Made by a program: the position numbers and the translations under genes | NCBI GenBank assembly: GCA_023228995.1 | Contig: JALOAD010000008.1 | Location: forward strand, 1 to 64,000 | DNA: 64,000 nucleotides | Direction of reading: 5' to 3' | DNA from: Candidatus Muiribacterium halophilum | Lineage (GTDB): Bacteria > Muiribacteriota > Muiribacteriia > Muiribacteriales > Muiribacteriaceae | In this document: positions 1 through 8,922 of the stretch, one piece after another | Layout of the letters: the number at the start of each line of letters is the position of its first letter | How positions within the stretch are numbered: the stretch's first letter is position 1 | The notes under the pieces: model-generated | Database searches by the model: none | What the model saw: the letters and a program-made list of their open reading frames with translations, nothing else | What the model was told of the DNA's origin: nothing

Positions 1-287
1 CCTTTTACAAAACATTTTATTATTACAGAAATTTTTATGATATTATTCTTTGACTGTTTCATGATATATTTTAAGTTTATTAATATATGATTATATTGTC
101 AAGATGTTTTTTAACAAAAAGACAATAAAATAGGTTTTAAAATGCTTTTAGAAAATTAAATATTTTTATCTTTAAAAATAAAGAAATAAAAGATTTTGAG
201 GTTTTATAAATTTATTTATATAAATATCAAAGAATTTTATTTTTTATTTATGGTGATTTTTTCCATAAATTTTAATTTTCAAGTTTT

Positions 288-314
288 ATCCGTGTATATC
301 AGTGATATCCGTGG
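288..314. repeat. Short tandem motif repeat (ATCCGTG twice)
   Basis: Two copies of ATCCGTG at 288-294 and 307-313 flank the segment TATATCAGTGAT. The pattern resembles, from memory, the short ATCYGTG-type intergenic repeats scattered in several bacterial genomes. No second copy was seen in the window. Confidence 0.4.
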
Positions 315-428
315 TAAAAAAAGTTTTGATTTATGGTTTCCCATGTTTATGGAAATGACAAACTCAAAGCAAGAGCAAGAGCGAGATCTCCGCTCAAAAT
401 CATACCAAGATGACAAATTTCAATAAAT

Positions 429-550
429 GTAACTGCAACTTATTTTACAAAAAGTTGCTTGTGACAAGAGTCTTCGAATCTCCTGTAACATAGCGACTTT
501 TTTTGTCATTAATGTCATACTATGACATGTCACGCTTCATCTGTCACAAA
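429..550. repeat. Dispersed intergenic repeat, copy 1
   Basis: This segment matches 42936-43038 over about 100 bases. In order, both share GTAACTGCAACT (or TGACTGCAACT), TAACATAG-GACTTT, a GTCA-TAATGTCAT block, GACATGTCACGCT and ATCTGTCACA. Inside this copy TGTCAT-ACT-ATGACA forms a small perfect palindrome. The repeat lies outside genes in both places. Confidence 0.7.
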
Positions 551-551
551 C

Positions 552-572
552 AAAATGTTCACTGAACATTTT
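552..572. repeat. Perfect palindrome around ATGTTCA-N-TGAACAT
   Basis: Ten-base arms AAAATGTTCA and TGAACATTTT are separated by one base. The same core with the complementary central base occurs at 55231-55247. It could be an operator or part of a mobile repeat. It lies just beyond the 3' end of the exporter operon, so a terminator-like role is also possible. Confidence 0.6.
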
Positions 573-634
573 GGCATTCCTCATTCGCTATTTCACCCTT
601 TCACTCGCTCTTATCTTTCCCACTTCACTCCGTT

Positions 635-2653
635 TTATGCTATTTTTTCATATTGGATTTTATATAGTTTATAATAATATCCTTTTTTTTGTAGAAGTTC
701 TTCATGCTTTCCAGTCTCAATTATCTGCCCGTCTTTCATAACATATATTCTGTCACAATTTTTTATTGTAGAAAGTCTATGAGCAACTATAAGTGCTGTC
801 TTGCCTTCTAATAGTTTTTCAGTAGCTTGTTGTATGACATATTCAGTATCTGAATCAATGTTTGAAGTAGCTTCATCCATTATTATTATCTGTGGTTTGA
901 AGTATAATGCTCTGGCAAATGCTATTAATTGCTTTTCCCCATAAGATAGTGAATTTCCTCTTTCATTCATTATTGTATCAAAACCATGTGATTGTTTTTT
1001 TAAAAATTCTTCTAAGCCAATTTTTTGCGATACATTATCAAGATAATTATTATCAAGATAATTATTTTGTTTTTCAGAAAATGTTATATTGTAATTTATA
1101 CTTTCTGAAAAAATAAATACATCCTGTGGAATATATGATAAATTTCTTCTCAAATTATCAATGTTATATTCTTTTATATCTTTTCCATCTATAAGAATTT
1201 CACCTGAATTTTTTCCATAAAAAGAATTTATTAGATTTAATATAGTTGTTTTTCCAGCACCTGTATGTCCTACAAAAGCAATTTTTTCACCTTTTAAAAT
1301 TTTTAGATTAATATTTTTAAGAATTTTTTCATCTTTTATATATTCAAAATTAACATTTTTAAACTCTATACTTTCTTTAAATTCAATATCTAAATCACCA
1401 TTTTTACTTTCAATATTTTCATGATCATTTAAAATTGTAAAAATCCTTTCAAGACCTGTTTGAGCACTTTGTAGAAGATCAAATTTTTCCACCATTTCTC
1501 TTATTGGCTTAAAAAACATCTCTGCATAAGTAAAAAATGCTATTAGATCTCCAAAAAACATTTTTCCTTCTAAAATAAGATAACCACCATAAACTAATAT
1601 TGAAGCCATGGAAAAATATCTTGTTATATTTGTAACTGGCATAAATGTTGCTCTTAAAAACATCTGTTTTTTATACGCATTAAAAACATCTTCATTAATA
1701 ACATTAAATTTTTTATCTTCCTGTTCTTCTCGATTAAATGCTTTTATAATAAACATACCAGACATATTTTCTGATAAAAAACCATTTATTCTTGCAATTT
1801 GTTTTCTTATATTTCTATAGGAAATCTTAAGTTTTTTTTGATAATAAAAAATAAGCATAAAAAGCACTGGTACAATAAAAAATAATACAATTGAAAGTCT
1901 TAAATTAATCCTACACATCATTATTCCAATACCAATAAAAAGAATAATATCTTTAATCCAAGATACCATTACTCCAGAAAAAAACTTGTTAATAGCTTCA
2001 ACATCACTTATAACTCTTGTAACAAGAACTCCTGAAGGAACTTTTATAAAATATGACATTTTAAAATTCATCATATGATTAAATATTTTACTTCTAAGAT
2101 TATACATCATTGATTGAGAAATATAATTAACACTAAAATAGTGTATAAAATAAATTATTATATAAAAAACAAGAATTAAAAAAATATATTTTATTAAAAC
2201 AAAAGTTTTATCAATATCGTATTTTCTTAATTCTCGCTTCCATTCAGCATCAAATTTTTCAAGATCTGCCATTTTAACAAATTTATTTTCAACTAAACTA
2301 TCATCTTTTTCAATTTCATTTGAAATAGCATTTATTAAAGTCATTAAATCATAATTACTTTTTATATTTTCATCAAAATCATATATTTTGACGTTTTTAT
2401 CCTCTAACATTTTCATTTGATGTTTATTTTTTATATTATAAAAAACCTCGGATTTGCCATCGATTTTTTTTATATTACCGCTAATGTGAGTATTGATTAT
2501 AGTACGAATAAAATCAGGAAAATATATTTCAAAAAGTGAAACTCCTGCAAGTGTAATTAATGATAATACTATTAAAAAACGATAGGCAAGCATGTTTTTT
2601 ATAATTGTAAAAAAAGTCCATTTTTGTTTTTTTATAGAGTTTTCAGAGTTCAT
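635..2653 (-). CDS. Heterodimeric ABC exporter subunit with catalytic ATPase site (BmrD/TM288-like)
   Basis: This is a membrane-embedded exporter half-transporter with its transmembrane domain first and its nucleotide-binding domain last. The Walker A motif is GHTGAGKTT, the Walker B is IIIMDEATS with the catalytic glutamate present, and the signature motif is the altered LSYGE instead of LSGGQ. About 100 hydrophilic residues lie between the first two membrane segments, as in the extracellular domain of BmrD-type subunits. I place the start at the ATG at 2653, which has AAGGA upstream and overlaps the preceding stop by 11 bases; an upstream TTG at 2686 would add 11 residues. With the preceding gene it should form one heterodimer with one active and one degenerate ATP site. 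The substrate (drug, lipid or peptide) cannot be read. A 15-base tandem duplication lies inside the ATPase domain. Confidence 0.9.
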   Translation of the reverse strand: MNSENSIKKQKWTFFTIIKNMLAYRFLIVLSLITLAGVSLFEIYFPDFIRTIINTHISGNIKKIDGKSEVFYNIKNKHQMKMLEDKNVKIYDFDENIKSNYDLMTLINAISNEIEKDDSLVENKFVKMADLEKFDAEWKRELRKYDIDKTFVLIKYIFLILVFYIIIYFIHYFSVNYISQSMMYNLRSKIFNHMMNFKMSYFIKVPSGVLVTRVISDVEAINKFFSGVMVSWIKDIILFIGIGIMMCRINLRLSIVLFFIVPVLFMLIFYYQKKLKISYRNIRKQIARINGFLSENMSGMFIIKAFNREEQEDKKFNVINEDVFNAYKKQMFLRATFMPVTNITRYFSMASILVYGGYLILEGKMFFGDLIAFFTYAEMFFKPIREMVEKFDLLQSAQTGLERIFTILNDHENIESKNGDLDIEFKESIEFKNVNFEYIKDEKILKNINLKILKGEKIAFVGHTGAGKTTILNLINSFYGKNSGEILIDGKDIKEYNIDNLRRNLSYIPQDVFIFSESINYNITFSEKQNNYLDNNYLDNVSQKIGLEEFLKKQSHGFDTIMNERGNSLSYGEKQLIAFARALYFKPQIIIMDEATSNIDSDTEYVIQQATEKLLEGKTALIVAHRLSTIKNCDRIYVMKDGQIIETGKHEELLQKKGYYYKLYKIQYEKIA
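1034..1066. repeat. 15-bp in-frame tandem duplication in the exporter gene
   Basis: The 15-base unit ATTATCAAGATAATT occurs twice in a row, with a third partial start. In the protein this doubles the residues NNYLD in the helical part of the ATPase domain, after the Q-loop region. The period is a multiple of three, so the frame is kept. Confidence 0.75.
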
Positions 2654-4382
2654 TTTCAAGTTCCTTTTCAATCTGTTGTTTTTCAAACATGCTTTTATAA
2701 ATTACAGATTTTTCTTTAAGAGTTTGATGATTCCCCTGACTTTCAACCTTGCCATTATCAAGTACGATTATATTATCAGCTGTAAAAAAAGCACTTAATC
2801 TATGTGATACAACAATAGAAGTAGTTCCATGCCATTTTTCCTTAAGATTTTCAAGAATTCTCTTCTCTGTTTCTGAATCAACTGCTGAAAGACAATCATC
2901 CATTATAATAAAAGGTCTTTTGAGAACTAAAGCTCTTGCTAATGCTAGTCTTTGCTTTTGCCCACCAGAAAGCGATACTCCTCTCTCACCTACAACTGTA
3001 TTAATGCCGTTTGGAAGATTTTTTACAAATTCATTACAATCAGATACTTCAAGAACTTTTTTTATTTCTTCATCACTAATATTTTCATCAGCAAATCTAA
3101 GATTATTAAGTATTGAATCAGAAAATAAAAATACTTCTTGAGGAACATATGCAATAGAATCTCTTAAAGATTTTATATTATAGTTTTTTATATCAACTCC
3201 ATTTATCTCAATCACACCAGAATTAACATCGTGCAATCTTAGCAAAAGATTTATGAAAGTTGTCTTACCACAACCAATTTTCCCAGCAATACCAGTAAGA
3301 GTCGATTTTTTAAATTCTACATTAATATTTTCAAGTTTAAAACTTCCAGTTTCATAAGAAAAATCTACATTTTTTAGTGAAATTCCTTTTTCAATAGAAT
3401 TTAATTTAGTATCGCCTGATATAATATTATTTTCCTGCATCATAATGCCTTGTATTCTTTCATAAGCACTTCTTGCTCTTTGATAAAGTGAAAACACCCA
3501 TCCAAGTGCCATAAGAGGCCATACTATAATGTCAAGATATCTTGTAAAAGCTATAAAATCACCTAATTTCATTGAGGATTCAACAACTTTTCCGCCACCA
3601 TAATATATAAGAGCTCCTAAAATTCCCATCATAAAGAAATTCACAATTGGATTATATAAAGCATCTATGGATGTTACAACAAGTGAATCTCTTTTGTATT
3701 TTTTATTAAGTTCTGAAAATTCATCATTTTTTATTCCATAAAGTCTATATAACTTTATAAGAGCTATTCCTTCTATACTTTCTTTAACTTTGACGGAAAT
3801 TTTGCCAAAAAGCTCCTGTATTGATAAAAATCTTTTATGAAGAGGTCCTTCAAAATAATAAAGTATTATTACAATAAGCGGTGCTGGTATCATTGCAATT
3901 AGAGTAAGCGATGGTGAATAATATATCATCATTCCAAGTGCCATAATTGCAAGAATTACCATGTCAAATGCAGCAACCATTCCCATTCCCAGAAGAAATC
4001 TCACAGCATCAACATCGTTTACAACAATACTCATAAGATCACCGGTTTTATTTTTTGAAAAAAAAGAAATTGGAAATGAATAAAGTTTTTTCATAATATC
4101 TCTTCTCATCTCAAAACCAATTTTGAAAGCACTTAGAATTATAAAATATCTCCATAGAAATCTCATAGCAGACATTATTAATGCAACTCCCATGAGAATA
4201 AAACCTCTAATAAGAAGTCCATTAAAATCAATATCTAATATTTCAAGACGATTAATAGTATCACCAATTATAAGAGGAATGAAAAGTTGAACAATATCAA
4301 CAATAAGAAGAGTTATAATACCTGGCAGAAAATGCTTCCAGTGTTTTTTTATACAGCTTATAAAAAATTGCTTAAAATCCAT
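2643..4382 (-). CDS. Heterodimeric ABC exporter subunit with degenerate ATPase site (BmrC/TM287-like)
   Basis: This 579-residue half-exporter has about six membrane helices followed by an ATPase domain. The Walker A is GKIGCGKTT and the signature is the canonical LSGGQKQ. The Walker B reads IIMDDCLS, so the usual catalytic glutamate is aspartate. That pairing (canonical signature, Asp in place of Glu) is what is known for the TM287/BmrC side of heterodimeric exporters and is complementary to the next gene. It lies 92 bases downstream of pyruvate kinase. No strong ribosome binding site precedes the ATG at 4382, but the start agrees with the normal N-terminus of the family. Confidence 0.9.
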   Translation of the reverse strand: MDFKQFFISCIKKHWKHFLPGIITLLIVDIVQLFIPLIIGDTINRLEILDIDFNGLLIRGFILMGVALIMSAMRFLWRYFIILSAFKIGFEMRRDIMKKLYSFPISFFSKNKTGDLMSIVVNDVDAVRFLLGMGMVAAFDMVILAIMALGMMIYYSPSLTLIAMIPAPLIVIILYYFEGPLHKRFLSIQELFGKISVKVKESIEGIALIKLYRLYGIKNDEFSELNKKYKRDSLVVTSIDALYNPIVNFFMMGILGALIYYGGGKVVESSMKLGDFIAFTRYLDIIVWPLMALGWVFSLYQRARSAYERIQGIMMQENNIISGDTKLNSIEKGISLKNVDFSYETGSFKLENINVEFKKSTLTGIAGKIGCGKTTFINLLLRLHDVNSGVIEINGVDIKNYNIKSLRDSIAYVPQEVFLFSDSILNNLRFADENISDEEIKKVLEVSDCNEFVKNLPNGINTVVGERGVSLSGGQKQRLALARALVLKRPFIIMDDCLSAVDSETEKRILENLKEKWHGTTSIVVSHRLSAFFTADNIIVLDNGKVESQGNHQTLKEKSVIYKSMFEKQQIEKELENEL

Positions 4383-4474
4383 AAAATTACAATATACCCA
4401 TTCAAATAAAAAATCAAGAATATAACAGACAACAAATAAAATTATCCGCTGTCTGCTATTTAATAAAAATAATT

Positions 4475-6223
4475 TTATATCTTAGATACAGTACCTTCTT
4501 TTGAATTAACTTTTACCATAATACCTTCTTTTAAAATATCATAAGCAGATTTAGCACTTTTTATAATAGGAATATCTAATGTTTTACCTATTATCTGTGC
4601 TCTATCTTCAATATCATCATCTTCAATTATTATAGCTGATGCTTGTTTTAAAAAAGGAAGAAGACTTTCGTGCAGATATTTTACAACAACAACATCACCT
4701 TTATTAAAATTGAGTTTTAATTCTTCTGGAATTTCTCCAAGACATACTCTGCCTGTAACTTTTCCTGGATGAACACCTATTCCTTTTATAAGAACATCGC
4801 CAACAATTTCTACTTTAATTAGATTTGTAGCTCCTGCAATACCAACAGGAACACCTGCTACTATAACAATTATATCGCCATTTCCAACAAGACCGCTTTC
4901 TAAAGACAAAGATATTGCATCTTTTTGCATTTCATCAAGAGTATGATATTCATTTCCAACCATAGGAAATACACCCCAGTTCATGGAAAGTTGTCTTCTT
5001 ACTTTTTTTGAAGTTGTAATAGCTATTATTGGCATATCAGGTCTCATTTTTGACAGCATTTGAGCAGTATATCCAGTTTCAGTAAATGTAACTATAGCTT
5101 TAGCTCCGATTTCATAGGCTGTTGTAAGAGCAGCATTTGTAACCGCACGAGTCATATCTTGACTACTGTCAAAACGAGAAATACTTTGAATATAAACATC
5201 TTTATAATTAATTGCACTTTCAATTCTATTAGCTATATTGCTCAAAGTTTCAACACATTTAATTGGATATTTCCCAATTGAAGACTCTCCAGAAAGCATT
5301 ACAGCTGATGTAAGATCATATATAGCATTTGCAACATCCGAAACTTCAGCTCTTGTAGGTCTAGGACTTTCAATCATAGAATGTAAAAGCTGTGTAGCAG
5401 TTATAACAGGCTTTCCTTCCATAAAACATTTTCTTATAAGTTCTTTTTGAACAATTGGTATAACTTCAAGAGGAAGTTCAACGCCAAGATCACCTCGTGC
5501 TACCATAACACCATCAGCAACTTTTACTATTTTATCAAAATCATCCATACCTGAACGATTTTCAATTTTAGCTATTACTTTAATTTTTTCTCCACCAAGT
5601 TTTCTAAGTATTTTTTTGAATTGAAGTATAGTATCAGCAGATTGAACAAAAGACACAGCTATAAAATCAACATCTTGTTCTACAGCAAATTCTATATCTT
5701 TTTTATCTTTTTCAGTTGGATTAGGCAAATCTATGTGAAAATTTGGTATATTAACACCTCTTTTGCTTTTAATAATACCTGTATTTTGTATTACACAAAG
5801 TATTTCAGTGTCATTAAGAATTTTTTCTACTTTTAAAGTAATTAAACCATCATCAAGGAGTATATGTCCGCCTGGTTTTACAAGAGTTGTAAGTTTTTTA
5901 TATGAAATATAAAGTCTTTCACTATTTCCCATACATTCTTCAGTAGTAAGTATTATTTTTTGATTGCATACAAGTTCAAGACTGTTATTTTCAACATCTC
6001 CTGCTCTTATTTTAGGGCCTTTTGTATCAACAAGTATTGCAATATTATAATTATTTTCAGCACTAACTTTTCTCATCATTTTAATTCTATCGCCGTTTTC
6101 CTCATGACTTCCATGAGAAAAATTGCATCTAGCAACATTCATCCCTGCTTCACACAAACTTTTTAATTTATCTTCAGTATTAACTGCTGGACCAAGGGTT
6201 ACAATTATTTTTGTTTTTCTCAT
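4475..6223 (-). CDS. pyk: Pyruvate kinase with C-terminal extension
   Basis: This cytosolic glycolytic enzyme transfers phosphate from phosphoenolpyruvate to ADP. The N-terminus RKTKIIVTLGPA, the motif VARGDLGVELPLE and the substrate-loop region ITATQLLHSM are typical. At 582 residues it is about 110 longer than the minimal enzyme. Residues from about 475 on (GVHPGKVTGRV, then IIIEDDDIEDRAQIIG) resemble the phosphohistidine-like domain attached to pyruvate kinases of Bacillus and relatives, but no phosphorylatable TSH motif is visible, so the domain is probably structural. The start has a strong GGAGG and a good promoter lies upstream. It is transcribed alone or with the exporter genes. Confidence 0.96.
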   Translation of the reverse strand: MRKTKIIVTLGPAVNTEDKLKSLCEAGMNVARCNFSHGSHEENGDRIKMMRKVSAENNYNIAILVDTKGPKIRAGDVENNSLELVCNQKIILTTEECMGNSERLYISYKKLTTLVKPGGHILLDDGLITLKVEKILNDTEILCVIQNTGIIKSKRGVNIPNFHIDLPNPTEKDKKDIEFAVEQDVDFIAVSFVQSADTILQFKKILRKLGGEKIKVIAKIENRSGMDDFDKIVKVADGVMVARGDLGVELPLEVIPIVQKELIRKCFMEGKPVITATQLLHSMIESPRPTRAEVSDVANAIYDLTSAVMLSGESSIGKYPIKCVETLSNIANRIESAINYKDVYIQSISRFDSSQDMTRAVTNAALTTAYEIGAKAIVTFTETGYTAQMLSKMRPDMPIIAITTSKKVRRQLSMNWGVFPMVGNEYHTLDEMQKDAISLSLESGLVGNGDIIVIVAGVPVGIAGATNLIKVEIVGDVLIKGIGVHPGKVTGRVCLGEIPEELKLNFNKGDVVVVKYLHESLLPFLKQASAIIIEDDDIEDRAQIIGKTLDIPIIKSAKSAYDILKEGIMVKVNSKEGTVSKI

Positions 6224-6260
6224 TAAATCCTCCGTCTAAAATAAAGTACATTTTTTTGTC

Positions 6261-6289
6261 ATTATAATGTTTTAAGAAGATAAAGTAAA
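6261..6289 (-). promoter_or_regulatory. Predicted sigma70-type promoter for pyk
   Basis: On the minus strand TTTACT (6284-6289) and TATAAT (6261-6266) are separated by exactly 17 bases. They sit about 38 bases upstream of the pyk start codon. Confidence 0.6.
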
Positions 6290-6315
6290 GAAATTAGCGA
6301 ATAGTAAACGAGAAA

Positions 6316-6386
6316 ATAGTGAAAGGGATTTAAAGGTTTTTCCTGTTTAGCCCTTTCACGCTTTCCCCATTTCACCCTTTCACTAT
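6316..6386. repeat. Long inverted repeat, possible terminator of the Gld-type operon
   Basis: ATAGTGAAAGGG (6316-6327) and CCCTTTCACTAT (6375-6386) are perfect 12-base arms. A further CCCTTTCAC lies inside at about 6351. The structure follows the stop codon of the last Gld-type gene and precedes the pyk promoter, so it may end that transcript. The motif CCCTTTCAC also recurs in the repeat mosaic at about 590-605. Confidence 0.55.
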
Positions 6387-6416
6387 GTTGCTATTTAGCT
6401 GTTATTTTAAAGACTT

Positions 6417-7343
6417 TCACTCTTTTTCTTTTTTTATTTCTAAATTTTCCACTGAATGTTCAAAATATGGATTTATCTTAGCTACATTATATTCACCATC
6501 TTTTATAATATAAGCCGAATTTCCTCTTTTGCCAATTGAAAATGAATATTTTGAATCTTTCAAATCTATACTAACTTTATATTCGGGGTTTTCAAGTCCA
6601 TAATTATCTAAATCAACTACTCCAAGAGAATCCCATTGTTCAACTCTTAAATTTTTAAAATATTCAAGTATTTCTTCTGCTCTTTCTTTTTGATATTGTA
6701 TTTTTTCATTGTTTTTTTCAACAGTATAAATAACTTCTGATGTTGGTTTTTGGGCTGTAAGAGTTATATTTTCAGTTTCAAAGATAAAATTTTTAATATG
6801 TTCTTCTTTAAAAGAACTTATAACTTTATCTTTATAATCTCTTACATCTTTTTTAAACTTATTTATAAATCCACCATTTATAACATAAATTTCTTCTGTG
6901 CTATCAGCTAAAGCAAACATTTCACTACCATTAAATGTATTATCTCCAAGTTTAAGTTTATGATTTTTTCCATTTACAGAAAAATCAATACTTAACATTG
7001 GAAATTCAAATCCGAAATCTTCAATATTTCCTTTTTGTAATTTAACTTTTTTTGAAAAAGTAAGATTTCTTATACTTTCACATATATTATTAAAAGTCTG
7101 ATTATCAGCTTTCATAATTACAGGATCGGTTATTGACCATATATTGTCTTTTTTTTCAAAATATAATGTTTCTCCAGTTAAAAACTCTATAGTAATATTA
7201 TCTATAGAGTTTTCTTCTATTAAAAAAATAGGATCTTTTACTATTTCAAGTTCAGAATTTTTTGTCTTTTTCTGATAATTGATAAAAAATAGTATTAAAA
7301 GCAAAAAAATTGCTGCAAATAAAATTTTTTTATTTGAAATCAT
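6417..7343 (-). CDS. DUF4340-type protein of a Gld-like ABC cassette (copy B)
   Basis: This 308-residue protein has one N-terminal membrane helix (residues about 8-22) followed by a beta-rich extracytoplasmic part. The segments IWSITDPVIMKADNQTF, LKLGDNTFNGSEMFAL and YSFSIGKRGN fit the DUF4340 family, whose members follow GldG-like proteins in many genomes. The ATG overlaps the stop of the GldG-like gene (ATGA), and AGGAG lies nine bases upstream. It is the last gene of the second cassette. The biochemical function of the family is unknown; a role in the periplasmic part of an ABC system is inferred from context. Confidence 0.75.
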   Translation of the reverse strand: MISNKKILFAAIFLLLILFFINYQKKTKNSELEIVKDPIFLIEENSIDNITIEFLTGETLYFEKKDNIWSITDPVIMKADNQTFNNICESIRNLTFSKKVKLQKGNIEDFGFEFPMLSIDFSVNGKNHKLKLGDNTFNGSEMFALADSTEEIYVINGGFINKFKKDVRDYKDKVISSFKEEHIKNFIFETENITLTAQKPTSEVIYTVEKNNEKIQYQKERAEEILEYFKNLRVEQWDSLGVVDLDNYGLENPEYKVSIDLKDSKYSFSIGKRGNSAYIIKDGEYNVAKINPYFEHSVENLEIKKEKE

Positions 7344-8920
7344 GCTCTTTTTCTCCTTTTATTTATATACATAGCTGCATATAAAAGCATTGGTAGCAAA
7401 GGTAATATCAGATAATAAAGGAAAAATAATGCTTGTCCTTGTGCTTCATTTATCTGTATTGGCTGACTTTCTGTTTCTTTTGGTCTTATTGATATAAGAT
7501 CTGTATCACCACTTAAAAAATTGACACAATTAAGAAATAAATCTCCATTTCCCTGCATATTTACCATGCTATTTGTTATAAAATCAGAATCCCCAAATAC
7601 TACAATTTGAGATTTTGCTTTTATGTTTTTTTCTTCATCATTATCCTGATTGTTTGTTTTTTCTGCAATAACTGCTACAGGAAGAGGTCCTTTATTGTCA
7701 ATTCCTTCATCATAGCTTACTTCTGTCTTTTGTCTTCCAAATAATTCATCTACATTTTTTTCTGCCCAAGAACCATCTCCAGTTTCAGCAACAACTAATA
7801 CTCTAAATCCTTTTTTGTTTTCCTCAATATTTTTTATTTCCATTGCAATATTAAGAACAACTGCAAGATCAAATTTCCTTACTATATCATGATTTCTATA
7901 TGAACTGATTATAGGCATTACATAATTTGTTCCAAGTAATTGTGCAACTGGATTGACATCAATTATTACATTTTTTTCTATTTCAAATCCATAAGGTTTT
8001 AGAAAATCTGTAAAATTTTCTTTGTCTGGATCTATCATAAATATAACTTTTCCATTATTGTCAATATAGTTTTCCAAAGCTGTAAGTTCTGTTTCCATAT
8101 ACTTTTTTTTAGCTCCTGAAACTATTAAGACTGAAGCATCTTCTGGAACGCTTCCTGTTCTTATAAGCTCTAAAGGTTGAACATTATAATTATCTGATTC
8201 AAGTCTATTTTTAATAATACTTAAAGCATTTTCTTCTGATGAATCAAGCCTATTTTCTCCATGACCTTGAACAAAATAAATCTTTTTTCTGTCAGGCATA
8301 GTTATAGCTTTTATAGCATTTGTAAATTCACTTTCATTCATTTTATTAACTCTTTTTTCATTATCTTCGCATATAAATACAAGATTAGGTACTTTTGATA
8401 TACCAAATTGTTTTACAGTTACAGGATTTTCATAAGGATCTATAATCTCAATATCAATATTTTTAGTATAAATCTTATATCTTGCAATAAGCTCTTCAAA
8501 GCTTTTTTGTGCCTCAAAAGACTTTAAATCAAAAAAACCAACTATTTTTATATCTTTTTTTAAATTTTGAAGAATTTGTATTGTTTGCGGTGAAAGAGAA
8601 TAAATCTTATTTGGAGTTAAATCTATTTCTTTATTATTTTCCATTATTACATAATATGTGGATAATAAAATTGAAAGTATTATCACTGCAAATACAATAG
8701 CATTTGTTGAATATTTAACACTTCTTCCTTTAACTGTTGTCTTTAATATATCATTGTTAAAAACTAACCATGTGATTATAAAAATAGTAGCAAGAGTGAT
8801 TAGAATTGTTGTAATCCAACCAAATGTACCTTGATAAAAATAAGTAAATACTGCTACAAATATAAGTAATATAGCTGCTATTATATTAAAAACTGTATAT
8901 TTTTTAAATCTTTCATTCAT
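7340..8920 (-). CDS. GldG-like auxiliary component of ABC transporter (copy B)
   Basis: This 526-residue membrane protein has three hydrophobic segments near the N-terminus and one near the C-terminus, around a large soluble domain. Motifs such as KIYFVQGHGE, VLIVSGAKK, VIFMIDPDKENF and VVFGDSDFI are characteristic of the GldG/ABC-2-associated family (glutamine amidotransferase-like fold without catalytic residues). The chosen ATG at 8920 has GGAGG seven bases upstream and follows the permease stop by two bases; an ATG five codons earlier is less likely. GldG partners GldA and GldF in Bacteroidota gliding, but homologs also occur in non-gliding bacteria, so motility is not implied. Confidence 0.85.
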   Translation of the reverse strand: MNERFKKYTVFNIIAAILLIFVAVFTYFYQGTFGWITTILITLATIFIITWLVFNNDILKTTVKGRSVKYSTNAIVFAVIILSILLSTYYVIMENNKEIDLTPNKIYSLSPQTIQILQNLKKDIKIVGFFDLKSFEAQKSFEELIARYKIYTKNIDIEIIDPYENPVTVKQFGISKVPNLVFICEDNEKRVNKMNESEFTNAIKAITMPDRKKIYFVQGHGENRLDSSEENALSIIKNRLESDNYNVQPLELIRTGSVPEDASVLIVSGAKKKYMETELTALENYIDNNGKVIFMIDPDKENFTDFLKPYGFEIEKNVIIDVNPVAQLLGTNYVMPIISSYRNHDIVRKFDLAVVLNIAMEIKNIEENKKGFRVLVVAETGDGSWAEKNVDELFGRQKTEVSYDEGIDNKGPLPVAVIAEKTNNQDNDEEKNIKAKSQIVVFGDSDFITNSMVNMQGNGDLFLNCVNFLSGDTDLISIRPKETESQPIQINEAQGQALFFLYYLILPLLPMLLYAAMYINKRRKRA

Positions 8921-8922
8921 CT

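Larger units (their letters stand above)
1..634. other. Intergenic region with repeats, no convincing gene
   Basis: This stretch lies downstream of the ABC exporter genes. It is very AT-rich up to about 280 and then becomes a mosaic of short repeats. An open frame from a TTG at 196 to 426 has no ribosome binding site and its last third is simply the translation of repeat sequence, so I do not call it a gene. The repeats are listed separately. Confidence 0.6.

Noticed and set aside
196-426. Plus-strand open frame of 76 codons
   Set aside because: TTG start without ribosome binding site; the C-terminal part is translation of dispersed repeat sequence.
2749-3141. Plus-strand frame of 130 codons
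   Set aside because: Lies wholly opposite the ATPase domain of an ABC exporter gene whose motifs are intact; shadow of the real gene.
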